64,000 nucleotides of DNA from Aquatica leii (Eukaryota; Arthropoda; Insecta; Coleoptera; Lampyridae): contig CM069435.1 of the NCBI GenBank assembly GCA_035610365.1, forward strand, positions 87,267,389 through 87,331,388. The letters run 5' to 3'. A program made the translations under genes and the position numbers. How positions within the stretch are numbered: the stretch's first letter is position 1; every line of letters begins with the position of its first letter. Under the pieces are notes generated by a model. The model was given only the letters and a program-made list of their open reading frames with translations, searched no databases and had not been told where the DNA came from. This document shows, in pieces, positions 1-12,194 of this stretch.

Positions 1-901
1 CAAACAAAAAGTTTAAAAAACTCCAATGTTATTTGAACAATTGCTGATAAGCCAGCCAGGTTAAACAAACTTTATCATCGATATTAAATAAAATACACGC
101 GCAATGCCGTTTGTAATAATTAAAAAAATTAAGATAAAGTTTCGAGTTTGGTGTCACACAGCAAAATAAAAGTGATTGTAAAACTGTGCAAAACTGTACA
201 TAGATAGTAAACAGAGATAATTATCAATCGACAACTTAATTATATTTCACAGAATGAATTAATACGTATAGATAAGAGAATAACCCGGATAACTAACACT
301 CAGAATGTAGAAAATACTGAGCATTATATTGTAAAAAATGTACATAGGATATAAGACTAAAAACAATAAAATGAGATAAACTTGTAAAAGATAATAAAAT
401 CAGAATAGTAAATAATACAATAAAACGTGACTAACTTATTATAAATTTGATAGACAAAACTGAGGTTTCACTGATAAAACAACATATTTCACTTAAATTG
501 GTAAAGATTTAGACCGATTATACTAAAAATGTATACTGCATTTTTGAAACAGAAAATACAAAGCAAAAAAACAAAATCTCAAAATTAAAAATTAATTGGC
601 TGTACAAAAAAATCAACAAATAAGAAATATGTAGACGCGAGTGTACATCAGCTAAAAACAAAATGGAAATTCAACGCAAAATCAAGAATACCCCCAAAAG
701 AATACCTGTATAAAACAGTAAAAATTTAGTTGATTACACAAAAACAAAAAAATTCTACGCGATGCACAGTGGTTTCAAATGCCAAAAAGATGATCAAAAA
801 TACCTAGAACCAGTATTTACCAATATATTTGATTTGGAGACTTTTGGTGGATTATTTATGTGGGTTGGTACCTGGCCTATTAGAAACAGCGTGTAGCGCC
901 T
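1..901. other. AT-rich non-coding stretch
   Basis: No open frame of convincing length, no splice-linked coding segments and no repeat structure could be recognised on either strand. The composition is strongly A-rich on the given strand. Confidence 0.5.
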
Positions 902-909
902 CTGTGCGT

Positions 910-1581
910 CAGTGATGCCAACTTGGGGGTTTTCCCCCTAAATTTAGGGGGAAAAAATCTATACAGGGAGTTTTTTAGGGAGAAGAATTTTTTGGGGGTA
1001 TTTTTAGGGATAAAATTTTAATGTGTATTTTTTTTTAATTGCACTACTTTCCTGTAGGATATTGTTTTGAATTTCGCGCCACGAGTTGGTTACTTTTTAT
1101 TTTACTAGTTTGTATTATTGTAAGACTAAACCCCCAAGTTTAAAACACGTTGGTGGGAGGTTAGATTATTCGTTGTTTGGCGGTCTTCTGGTAAACCCGC
1201 ACGCACTTCCGTTTATTGTTTTATATGAGATTTGTATGTATATGTATATACAGTTAGAAGAGTAAATTAATTTAGTGTTCCTGACAATTTATTTAAAAAC
1301 GATACCCTACATTCCATACTCGATACTCCATACTTGTATTCAATAAAAGTTTATGAAAAAATTTGAATTGATCAAATGATACTATTAATGGTTGCTAGAT
1401 GGTGCTGATGCATATGTCTATATATAAGTCGTAACAGCTGACCGCTGAATTTCTAGTTGTTATTGTTAGTTTAAAGTATTGAAAATTATGTACTTGTGTC
1501 GCAGTTGGGGGGTTTTAGTTTGAATTTAGTGGGTTTTGAAATTGCTTTAGGGGGAAAGTTTTCAAACAGTTGGCAACAGTG
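910..1581. mobile_element. Non-autonomous hAT-type element (MITE), 672 bp
   Basis: The left end reads CAGTGATGCCAACT and the reverse complement of the right end reads CACTGTTGCCAACT, so the element has about 14-bp imperfect terminal inverted repeats. It is bracketed by a perfect 8-bp direct repeat CTGTGCGT (902-909 and 1582-1589). An 8-bp duplication with CAGTG-like ends is the hallmark of hAT elements. Both subterminal zones carry G runs of the type GGGGGTTTT and TTTAGGGGGAAA in inverted arrangement. No transposase is present, so movement would need a transposase supplied elsewhere. Confidence 0.8.
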
Positions 1582-1589
1582 CTGTGCGT

Positions 1590-4165
1590 ACAAGCAACAA
1601 AGCTGAAATTGGCGGCTAGAAGTAAGCGGTAGCAAAGGTTGTTAGCGGTAGTGTCCAATTTTTCACTACTTCCCGTGGATGGTCATCCTGTACGAATTAC
1701 AGCGCTCACAGTAAATGCGGGGAAAAGTAATTATTACAAGCGGAAAATTTGAATTTATTTAATTTCTGTTTATATTTATGTTTTCTAGTAATATTTAGTT
1801 AAAATCAAATACTTCTTTTATTGAATTATTTCCCCTTGCACATATGATGGCATGAATATAAATGGAATACTAATTTCCACACTTAGGATCAATATAAAAA
1901 AGCAACTTTATACGTTTTATTTGTATAGAACTTATTTTTACGTATTAGTTCTTTTAAATCTATGATACACAAAGAACAAACGAACAATAAGAACAATGGC
2001 AGTAAGAATCGAACTATGGACTCGACAATAATGGCCGATAATGGCGGGAACCAAAGCGGGAACTATGCTTTGTATTCAAAATACAGTAATGAAATTGACA
2101 GCAATTAGGTATTTTTGCCATCCAACGGATGCGGGGACATCTATTAGTAAAGTCTCAATCCGCAAAATTTCGTTCCTAAACATTTATATACAATACTATT
2201 ACCTGTATTTGTCTTGGACTTTCTCATCTACGGTTATCTATGCATAAAGTTGGATGGTATTATGTTGTAATTGTGTAATGTACTGTGATGTGTAAATAAG
2301 TTGTTTATTAAAAACGTAAAAATGTTTTCGTGGTTATCGAGTTAAGTTGGTAAACTAAATTAGTGGTGAAAACTAAATTCACGTTGATCGCATAAAAAAA
2401 ATAGAAAAAAAAATGAGTACTTTTGAACGATATAGTTTTTTGCAATTAAATTTCTCTCTTGTTTAACTAATGTAACATTTATAATAAGTTTTTTATACGT
2501 TTCGGTTTCAAACTTTAATGTTTAACATAGATAAATCAAAAGTCCCAGGAGATCCCACTCTCTAACAGGTTTTCCCGTATTATTTAACTATTTTTAAATA
2601 ACGTGAAAGTGACAGAAGCAGCACATTTTTGTTTAATTCAGTTTTTTGTGAAAAAGTTGAAAAATGTCATTGCAATACATATTTTACAAATCAGTGTTAG
2701 TTTTCAGTTAATGTAATTATAAATAATCAGTAAAGTAGTAAAAACGATGATTAAAAATGTATAAAGTAATAATAATCGTATAATTGCATAGCAGTTATAA
2801 CAATTGCAAGTGAAATAATGTAATATAAATATAATGAAACTAATTGTTAATTTTAAGTGTGAATGTTATTAATATCAATGACAGCAAATAAATGAGAAAA
2901 AATACTTATACATAATTACTTCGTTATGCGTTATGTTTGTTCGCCATATTAGATACGCAATTTTGCTTTTTTTAAATTTTAAGTAGATTCTTAATCTGCG
3001 ACTTCAAAATACCCTTTATACAAAATTTCACATAGTTATAATGTCTTCATATTTAGGCCATCTTTTCGGTATTTGGAACCACTGTGCGATGGTGAGAAAA
3101 AATCGTAGTTATATATATAGCAAAAATTAAAAAATAGGAATGACCACACAAAAATTTAAAAGAGAGAGGTCAAATGTAATCAAATTTTTTGATTTGATTT
3201 AATAGCCAATAACTCTGTAAAATCAAAAACTAAGCAATGCTAATAAAAGTTTTACATTTTAAAATTATTTTTAACTATACAGAGTATTCCATAATATCAG
3301 AAAAATACAAACCTACATTTTCTAAATGGCTCAACTTGTATATTTATACGTTTTTGGAATCCTCTTGAGGTCTACTTTACAAGGATATACTGCACGCTGC
3401 TGAATCGAATCACATTAGAACTCGGGGTTGTTAATAACAATATCCGATATTAAAAAAAATACAAATAATTTTTTGATAGTTAGCAAGTAGTAAATATACA
3501 TACATATGTATCTACATGTATCTGATAATAGGTTGTTAATTTAGAAAACGAAATCAATACAAGCAAAAAATATAAAAACTAAAAGTTATAATAAAACAAT
3601 ATTTTATAACATTCTAAAAGTCTTCTTCACGTTTATATATATTTTTTAATATATTATTTAACAAATTAGTTAATTAGATATAGACATGTTTCGCTAATAA
3701 AGATTAGCATCACCAGCATAAACTAAATATAAAAAATTGACATAGAAATAAAGAATACTAACCAAATTAAAATAGTTAACAATTAATTAATTAATGACAA
3801 TTAAACGTATTTGTGAATTTTAGCCAGTCTACTATACCTAAAAAAAATTTAAATAAATAAAAATTAAAAATAAATATAATCAAAAGTATAGAGAAATACA
3901 AAGAATCAAATTATAATTTTGAAGTGAAAATAGAAAGTTTTAAATTTAATATTTCATTTAGACAATGCATAGAAAAATCATTAAAAATTCTATTTATTGT
4001 AAGAGTCTATAATGAATTTAAAAGATATCTTAGCATAGAACTACGCACGACTTTCTTGTCCCATAGTATTGCCGATTGCGTAGAAATGATTTATTTTTTT
4101 TACGTAGAAGATCATCGCTCACTTTCCACGGTAGTCGCAGGTAAAGTTAATCAGTTATTTTATTT
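1590..4165. other. Non-coding stretch without recognised features
   Basis: Very AT-rich sequence. Short open frames here, such as the one starting at 2041, have no similarity I recognise, no splice context and amino-acid composition expected of random AT-rich DNA. Confidence 0.4.
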
Positions 4166-4325
4166 AATATATGTATCTATTTTTACAAACATTTTCATTG
4201 TGGTCTTTAATTGACTTTCGACAAGCGCTGTTCCATTGTATTTGTAAACGAATATTAACGCGGACAAGAGTAGCATAATTCATATAACTTTTCATATGAT
4301 TCCTCGTGACGAGTGCTTTTTCACT
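4166..4325. repeat. Dispersed repeat, copy A (partner at 7322-7482)
   Basis: About 155 bp match the segment at 7322-7482 in the same orientation with roughly 85-90% identity by eye. Both share stretches such as TGGTCTTTAATTGACTTTCG and AGAGTAGCATAAT and end in a CTTTTTCACTT run. No coding content. It could be a fragment of a dispersed repeat family or a local duplication that accompanied the P450 fragment just downstream. Confidence 0.7.
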
Positions 4326-4379
4326 TCTATTATTTACTTCAAATTCACAAATCCAATTTTACGAATCATTCGAATATGG

Positions 4380-5165
4380 ATTTGTATTATAAAAAAAATA
4401 AACAGTTGAGGTTTAATCACCATCCTGCGAGATTAAACCACGTCCGATTGCGTCTTCAATGCATTTAAAAGTTTCTCAAACAATTTTGGTTGTTTAAAAC
4501 AATTTTTAAATTTTTTGGATTCCAGATTATAAAAAGCAAATGTGAACTTAACCATAGCGGAATCGGCGAAATAAAGATAGAGTGGAATTTAAACACTTTG
4601 TCGAAAATATCTGCAACAGTATTGTTATTTAAGTCTGCGGCTATACTTGAAGAATTTACCTTTGGAACGTTCAAATAAGTAGAACGCGTTACCAACAAAC
4701 GATAATGCAAACCGGCCTGGTCTTTGCCGCGCGCATTGGTACAAAAGTCTCCTGGACCAATAATACCTAACGCACCAAAGCGACACCAACACTAGTAACC
4801 AATTAACCAACATTCTGTATATAACCCACGCACACAGATAATGCGCTATATTAACTTTTTCTCCCGCTTAACTTTAATTATATTTTATAGCCGTTAATTA
4901 CAAAGAAAAGAACGAATTACACCAGACGTAAATTATTAGCAATAACAATAAAATTTAATTAATATTGAAAAAATGTAAATTAAATTATTTTCTTCTAAAA
5001 AAATGATTTACAATGTTATTTTTGTTGTAATTATTATATTGTTGTTAAACAATTTTTTTCGGTTTCCGTTTCGTTTTTTGATAGAAATAGAAAATGAGAG
5101 TTTCTGCGAACTTTGAATCTTTAGATTAAAAAAAAGTTGTATTAGTTAATAACATAGCAAAAGTA
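4380..5165 (-). pseudogene. 5' fragment of a CYP4-like P450 gene (duplicate)
   Basis: This segment duplicates the start of the P450 gene at 29783-32286, including its 5' flank. Homology runs from about 4380 (partner about 31847, at the exon 3 border) to about 5165 (partner about 32645). Exon 1 (4660-4813) encodes the N-terminal membrane anchor, beginning MLVNWLLVLVSLWCVRYYW. Exon 2 lies at 4421-4610, and the 50-bp intron keeps GT-AG ends. A net 7-bp deletion in exon 2, relative to the paralogue, shifts the frame onto a TAA at 4465-4467. Exons 3-9 (I-helix, K-helix and haem site) are absent. It therefore cannot encode a P450. Any transcript would give at most a short membrane-anchor peptide. 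Confidence 0.85.
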
Positions 5166-5482
5166 ATATATTTTAGTAAATAAGTCAAAACGCAACTTTT
5201 GTACTTATTAAAAACTCCTCCAGCAGTTCTGTTTTGTCTATGAAATTCTAGAAGCCTTATTCCAAGGTTGTTTTTTTTTAACTCTTCATCGGTTAGCTTT
5301 TGTTGTATCGTTGTGGTTTACGCATCCGTGCTAGAAAAGCTACTTTCAAGTCCATTTGATGAATACGTTTTTTAATGCTACGGTGGTCTCTTCGATCTTG
5401 TTATTATTCCTGCGAGTTTCCTTTTGTCGGCTCATGCATGATACTAAAGTTTAGATTTTCAATGTTGGCTCTATAAGAAAGA

Positions 5483-6769
5483 CCCAGTAAACACAAAATT
5501 GATAATGTTTAGTAACAGTTTCAAAACAAAAAATTTATGATTCACTCTTGTTTCAAACATAAAAGAAACCTAACTGCAATAAAATAGCTATAAGTCCATC
5601 GCTGTTTCACTTATTTGAATCAGTATAGTTTCGGTATTTTAAAATTCAAATCTGTTGCAAACTAAACGTTGCATTCGGTTTACGTTTTAAAAGCTTCGTT
5701 CTTGAACTGATACTAAATGATCGATACATGTATGATTTTTTTGTTTCAATAATGAACTAAAACAATTCTTTCAATAATATAATAATACATTTTCGAATGC
5801 ACGTTTCAAATTTTTTTGCACAATAAATATTTTTAAATACATTATCACATTGAGTTTTTTACATATTGCAACTTTCTTTGATATGGTCTTTTCACGGAAG
5901 CCTCGAAAACTGCATCAGTTACTGTTGGGTAGCAACTTTTAACCGCATCTGTAACATAGAAATAAATATTTCATTTATATACATAGATAATCATCGAGTT
6001 ACACAAAATTAATTACATTTTTAAATCAAAAACAACACAAACTTAATATAAATATCACTTTAGCAATTATAAGAAAGTTATGAAAACACTGTGAATACCT
6101 TTAGCTGTACATAATCGTATAGAAAACTTGAAGAATTGAACTGTAATTATAAATCCTAAAGTATCATCAGATTTACGCAATAATATACCTCAACGCAACC
6201 ATGTGTGTTAATTTATATTTTTTTCATACAAATTAAAACATGATACATAAAGAACAGAAATGATAATAATATTGATTACATTTATGGATTATAATAAAAT
6301 GTTTCGACTTACCGTTTATTGTTCCATTTCGTAATTGTACACACAGCATCACTTATCAAACTGCAACCGAACAAGTGAAAAGATATCAATTTGCAGCGCA
6401 AGCGTTGACGACAGTAATCAAAAGCATAGCAACGACTAATGCTGACTAATTACAAAGTATTCGTTTTTACTAGAACGATTCTACTGTTTTGAAAATAATT
6501 CAATCTTATTTAATCGATCTTCAAGCAATTCTAGTTATTCAAAAAATATTCGGTTTTAATAAATCAGTTTTTAGACGGTTGCTGATTATGAGAAAAAAAT
6601 TGCAAGTACTGAAACGGTTTGAAACTGATTGTAAAAAATCGGAACTCTTTCAATTTATTCCCTGTCAGTTACATGTAAATGATATAAAAATGGAACTAAC
6701 ACGAAACAACGTAATGAAACAATTGTTTTAATTTTGTGACTGTAACAGTTTCAATCCGTGTTCACTGGG
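5483..6769. mobile_element. TIR element, CCCANNMARCACA family, 'GTTTCA' type
   Basis: The left end is CCCAGTAAACACA and the inverted right end CCCAGTGAACACGG, flanked by a 2-bp direct repeat GA (5481-5482 and 6770-6771). The outer few hundred bases on both sides are dense in the word GTTTCA or its complement TGAAAC, for example CAGTTTCAA near the left end and TGTAACAGTTTCAA near the right end. No transposase can be seen, so it looks non-autonomous. The ends match four other elements in this window. The superfamily is not assigned. Confidence 0.65.
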
Positions 6770-7321
6770 GAGGTTTGTGTGTCTTATCTTCAGAAATCTT
6801 TTATAATTTGCTATGCTCCGCTGTTAGTTTAGATTGCTGCGGATTATTTCTTTTCCGGTATTGTAGAAGCTGATTTAGATCGGATATGTGCCTGTTGTGT
6901 CCTTTTTTAGCTAAGAGTCTGCTATTAGATTTCCCTTCACACACTGGTGTCTTGATACCCAGTCTAGCTGGCTAGAAAACTTCCGATGTTGTCAACAATG
7001 CTGCTTGACTTCAGACATGATCGATATCGGATCATTAGTGTATGATCTCAAGTCGATGATGTCCTGACACACCTGTCATAGCAGCACCTTCTGCTTGAAA
7101 AACGGACGTTTGTTTATCCAGAGTTATCGAAATTTGGTTTTCGCAGTTCTTGCTTTCATATATTCCGGCACCGGTGTATCGTTGCAAATTTTGGTTTTAT
7201 GTCTGTGTACCAGATATAGTTTTTTCAACTGCACTTGTTTTGTGTCGGTATATTATCACTTTAAACTTTTGTTACATATGATAATCCTTTGTGAAGTCAG
7301 ATCTTATAGGTGATTAAGATT

Positions 7322-7482
7322 GTCTATTATCTATTTTTACAAAAATTTTTATTGTGGTCTTTAATTGACTTTCGGCAAGCGCTGTCCAATTGTATTTGTA
7401 AGCGAATATTAACGCCACTAAGAGTAGCATAATACATACAACTTTTCATGTTACTGCCGATAACAATTGCTTTTTCACTTTT
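7322..7482. repeat. Dispersed repeat, copy B
   Basis: Partner of the repeat at 4166-4325, same orientation, diverged by substitutions and short indels. It lies between two TIR elements. Confidence 0.7.
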
Positions 7483-7516
7483 TCTTTTAAAAGCTATAAA
7501 TCGGTAACATTATTTT

Positions 7517-8998
7517 TTCAACAAACACAAAGATGTCTCAAGGACGTCCCGGGGACACGATGTTGCAGATCACTGAATGTCCCAAAGTCATCCCATTTTG
7601 GTTCTGTGTACGTCCTAGGGACATTCATCCTTATAGGACATCCTTGCGCATCCGCAACGGGACGTCCTTTTAGATGACTGTATGATATGTAAGAGGTAGT
7701 CAACCCTCCCCTTTTCTACATATTCAATTGGAAAAATATTTATATATAGTATACAGCATAGACATATAATAATTACGAGAGCTCGAGCACAGATTGTACT
7801 CTGTGGCTCGAGCGTGACTCAGTTAAGTAAAAAACAGAAATTGAGAAAAGAAATAGCAACTAATATGTCGATCGATACTTTCAATGCGTGTGTTGGGCGA
7901 TATAAGTTTTCTGTTATTTAATTCATAGGCTTTTAAGCAATGATTTACTCTCGTAATTACTACTATATATGTATATTATATTTTTATCAAGAAAAGTATC
8001 ATTTTTAATTAAGGCACATCTACTTTGTGGTTTTTTCTATTGTTTTTTTTATTCAGTAAGGAGACTTAACGTACTCCTCTGCGACTTGATGTAATGAATA
8101 AAAACAACTTTTTATCAAATAAAATACAAATTATCATTACATAAAACTATATTTTTAAATAATAATCCTAATTATATTCAATTAAAATAAATTTAGAAAT
8201 TTTTTCATTTTTGTTATCTTCTCGATCCCGGCGTTTTTTGGCCCTCCTTAGCGAGTGTTTTATACATCTTCCCGATTTTTTTAAGCGGCGCCTGAAACAA
8301 TGCAACTACATAAGAGATGGTAATCGACATGTAGAGTCGATAATAAAGTTAATACAAAAAACTTATTTTGGTATTTCTAAGTAGTCAGAATTTACATTTT
8401 TCTAAATTAAAGAATTGATAAATTGATACTTCTCTTGTAGAATTATTGATTGATCTTTTTGACGATTTTATTATTGATTAAATCTTAAAAGATGATCGAT
8501 TATAACCAGTTAAAAATTGTTGAAATCGTTTTAAAAAAAAAATTATAAACACGTCAGTTTTGCAAATTCATTAAGAATTTTTATACATTTTGCATTTACG
8601 TTTCATCAGAGGAATGTGAAGAATATTCTCTATAGAGTAACCGAAATTGATGGATGGATAATATTTGGATAATCATTGATTAATTTCTATTTATATATAA
8701 TGAATGTATAATTGTGTTCTAATTTTATTTGATAAGTAATTATAAATAAACATTCGCATTAGGTATTGTGAAAATTCTCCTTTTCAATTTTTTTTTCATT
8801 CGATTAAAAATATGAATTGACAAACACCCAAATTTGTTTTTCCGCTTAGGACATCCCATCGTACGTTCTTCATTGACATCCTGAAAATGTCTTATTAAAG
8901 ACATCCTAAAGAGGTCCGTTTTAAAGCCCGGGATGTAAAGACATCATTTGGACATAAAACGAACGTCAAGTAGACTAAAATTTGCTGCTACTTGGCGG
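7517..8998. mobile_element. Probable TIR element with GGACATCC/GGACGTCC word arrays
   Basis: Two clusters, 7523-7680 and 8849-8975, are packed with the self-complementary words GGACGTCC, GGACATCC and ATGTCC in both orientations. The region between is ordinary AT-rich DNA. The left border has TTCAACAAACACA, close to the CCCANNMARCACA ends of other elements here. The proposed right border (inverted, CCAAGTAGCAGCA) is a weaker match, and no clean target duplication is visible. The boundaries are therefore approximate and the call rests on the paired word clusters. Confidence 0.45.
7781..7813. repeat. Small perfect-stem hairpin
   Basis: GCTCGAGCACAGA and its inverse TCTGTGGCTCGAGC can form a 13-bp stem with one bulged base and a loop of a few bases. 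It lies in the interior of the GGACATCC-type element. Its function is unknown; it may be a remnant of a very short palindromic repeat. Confidence 0.5.
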
Positions 8999-9677
8999 AT
9001 GATCTTCACTAATCATTTAAAAGTTTACAATAGAAATGGGAGAGATTCAACTACTGCAGAAATTTTATGGAACTATTTAGAAACTAAACTATTAAGTTTG
9101 CAGCTTTATTTGTAAACTTATAGAAAATTTTCTATTAATTTATCTTGCTTACTGGGAATAAATTAAGAATCAGCTTATATTTTAGCAAACAATTAGTGAT
9201 GCATGTGTGGTAGAAATTTCAGTGACTTTAATAGGATGTTGCTGGTTTTTTTTCTTTTATAAAAAATTAAATTAAATTCTAAATCATTCTGTATGGCAAC
9301 AGGTTGTTAGGATGAAATAATAAACAATTAAATTAGTAGGTTACCATAGAGATTATTTATTGAAAATATTAACAAGCAATAATTTAAATAAACAATACTC
9401 AAAACAAAACAAAAAAATAAAAAATTAGAACATTGTTATCTACGATTAGCATCTTTATTCAAAAACGGTCAAAACGGAGACAGATTTCCAAAAGCTCAGG
9501 AAAATGTGTTTTGAATTATTTTAGTTATTGTTGTTGTTATGAGATCTTGTTATGTGACGATGACGAAAAATCTAACAAAAAATTCACAATTCAGTCACAA
9601 ATTACATGTAGGCAATAAAAAAATACGTGAAATATAAAAGCGCATGTTTCAACTTTTGACAGTTGTTTTTTTAAAAA
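8999..9677. other. Non-coding stretch
   Basis: AT-rich sequence up to the gypsy insertion site. The open frame at 9433-9618 has no recognisable similarity. No repeats or inverted ends seen. Confidence 0.35.
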
Positions 9678-9681
9678 CTAT

Positions 9682-10029
9682 TGTTGCGAATTTATTTATT
9701 AAAAACTAATTTATTTATAACGACTAAAAATACGTTTACTTAATCTAGAAATATGTACACTTTTAAATTAACCGAACTAATTAAATCTAATAATATTTAA
9801 TGAAAACACTTACACGAATTTATGTATAACCGTTGTATAACTTAAGATAAGATAACGTCCTCGGATTTCACACTGTATGTCACGTTCACTCGATTCGGTG
9901 TACACTGTTATTTATTTAAAACTCCGCACGTGCTAATCACTTATTTATCTTCACTTGAATAATCTTCTTAATACTGCATGCATTCACATTCCAGCAATAA
10001 CTGACCTACGATTTCCATGTTCGGCATTT
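9682..10029 (-). repeat. 3' LTR of the gypsy element, outer part
   Basis: The 348 bp align without gaps to 17911-18258 of the 5' LTR. The LTR continues at 12090-12194 after the nested insertion. The substitutions seen in this part are at the run before GAAAACACTTACACG and in the ATTCACATTCCAGC segment. Confidence 0.95.
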
Positions 10030-12085
10030 TGAGATGAACCCGTTTAAATTTAAATAGCATTAAAGACGAGGGAAGTTAAAACGAAATCTTCACTTGTTGG
10101 CGGCAAGAAAAAGTACAAGCTGCGCAAAAGCACAGATATAGGTTTCGAGGGTAGAATTTAAAAAGAAAGGGAAAGTTAGGGAGATTGTTATCGACCTCGC
10201 CTTAAGCCGGATCGGTATCAGTGATTTTCAAAATTTTGTTTACATTTTCTTTGTGGTGATTGTGTATTTGTAGGTACGTAAATACATGTAATAGCGTTAA
10301 CTAGCGTAAAAGATGCCCGATGTGATCCCATTTTTAAATTTTTTTTTATTGTTTCCTAAATTTAAATATAAGAATGCTTAGGCGTGGCTGAAAAAAAGGA
10401 CGCTTCGAATGAAAGTGAAATTTATCGTTTCTTTGTTTGGCAATTTTAATAACTTCATTTAGCATGTGTAGTTTTTGTACAAAACATTTAGAATTAGAAC
10501 TGTAACTACAATAATTAACCGTTTATTTTTACGTTTAAACATTATGCAACTGTAAAGGGGCGTGTATTAACTGTTCTTTGTTTTAAAAAGAACGCTGCGG
10601 ATGAAATTGAGATTTATCGTTTCTTTGTTTGACAATTTTAATAACTTCATTTAGCATGTGGAGTTTTGTACAAAACATTTAGAATTAGAACTATAACTAC
10701 AATAATTGACCGTTTATTTTTACGTTTAAACATTGTGAAACTGTAAGAGGCGTGTACTAACTGTTCTTTGTTTTAAAAGGGACGCTTCGGGCGAAATCTA
10801 ATTTAACGTTTTTATTTGTTTGCCATTTCAATAACTTCGTTTAGCGTGTATGATTTTGTATGAAACATTGAGGATTAGGAATCTAGCATCAGTAATTTAC
10901 CATTGTATCCGTAAATTTAAATGTTACCAAATGCAAGGGGCGTGTGTTTTACCCGTTACGTAATAATTCCTTTGTTGTCAAAAGGACGCTATTCATATTT
11001 CTAGCTTATTTGTTTTTGCTATGTTATTTGTGTACGTATCATAAGTTTTAGAAACAATTGGCACTAATTTATTGAGTTATTTTTTTTACACTATAAATCA
11101 TAATTTCAAAATGTTCATCCTTGATTTTAATTCAAAAGTATCGTAATAATTTGTTTGTTTTTTTTTGTTGTTGTTTATAATTTGATGATACAAACGTCGA
11201 TCAAAGCTTGGACATACTTTTTTTGTCGTAACAGTTACCTATTGATGGTGATCATAAGAGGTTTGATAACGGATATAAAGACCTTTGTGTGTATTGCCTT
11301 GTAGAATGTAAATCTAATATTTTTCTACCGTGACTGGACAACAACGAACGGCTGCAGGTAGTCCCCATACTATGAGGACCCTGTGTATGATTTTTGTGAA
11401 GTAACGTATCCTAAGTCTATGGTATAGACAGGTGCCTGCTTCGGTATATGTATTAAAGTCGCGGTAGGTTGCTTCCATGTTGTGGGGCCCTACATTTTCG
11501 TTTACTTGTTTATGTACCTATATGTTTTTGGCCTTACTTGTTGTTCCAAACTTACAACTTTAGCTGGGTTGATTCGTAACCAGGACCCCAGTGCCCATTG
11601 GCGGGGGCGTCGATTGTATAACACGTCTTCAGTTTAAAATGATGATGTTTGTGCACGTGTTTATATGTGTTGGTATTTAAATCTGTTATCAGGTCTGTTT
11701 ATTTGTCTAATTAACTGTAATTTGAGATGTCCTTGTTTTGCCTACCTAAATTATGTAATGATTTTGCATTTTCATTCAGTTAGAGGGCCGGAGGGGTTTC
11801 TTCGCTCTGTTCTTCCCCTCCTACGACGGGTCCCACCGAACAGGCACGGTCTCGGTTAAAATTTAGAGTTAAACTCGAATAAAAATTACGATTCATTTTT
11901 TTATTGTGTGTTTTATTTAACCTACAACAGCCTTCCCACATATCGAGAGTAAGCAGTGTATAACGAACTTAACACAACCTAGGCGGAAGGGGGGAGGTAA
12001 CTAGACGATCACAGCCACAGCGAGATGTCGCTGCTTTTGTTTGTTCGCGGGTTTTAAATTTCAAACGCGAGTGGGTTACATCACA
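10030..12085. mobile_element. Probable solo LTR (2056 bp) nested in the gypsy 3' LTR
   Basis: The insert begins TGAGATGAACCC and ends ACATCACA, giving TG...CA ends, and is bracketed by a perfect 4-bp duplication ATTT (10026-10029 and 12086-12089). Removing it restores the LTR exactly. The outer ends are also imperfect inverted repeats (TGAGATG-AACCC against TGTGATGTAACCC). It has no coding capacity. An AATAAA lies near 11879. TG/CA ends, a 4-bp duplication, no internal genes and a poly(A) signal fit a solo LTR left by LTR-LTR recombination of a long-LTR element. The alternative is an unusual TIR transposon with 4-bp duplications. Confidence 0.6.
10381..11000. repeat. Tandem repeat of about 180-190 bp inside the solo LTR
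   Basis: Three units start at GGCGTG at 10381, 10559 and 10749, and a partial fourth at 10939. Each contains a GACGCT-type segment, a TTTAGCATGTG-like segment and a CATTTAGAATTAGAA-like segment. Units 1 and 2 are most alike and unit 3 is more diverged. Such arrays in LTR U3 regions often carry promoter or enhancer sites; that role is inferred here. Confidence 0.85.
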
Positions 12086-12089
12086 ATTT

Positions 12090-12194
12090 ATAGACATCGG
12101 CGAATCCTTCTCGAACGTTACCTACTTTTCGCTATATCTTCTAGACAGCTTCTAGAAGGCTCTTGCATTTGCAAGATATTTCTTGAATGTTTCA
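12090..12194 (-). repeat. 3' LTR of the gypsy element, inner part
   Basis: Aligns without gaps to 18259-18363 of the 5' LTR with one substitution (GAACGTTACC against GAACGTTCCC). In sense orientation it begins TGAAACATTC. The last 25 codons of the integrase-macrodomain ORF read into it. Confidence 0.95.

Noticed and set aside
3924-4214. 96-codon open frame as a gene
   Set aside because: Low-complexity AT-driven composition, overlaps a dispersed repeat, no splice or start context.
6489-6731. 80-codon open frame as a gene
   Set aside because: It lies in the subterminal GTTTCA-word zone of a TIR element; the frame is a by-product of the words.
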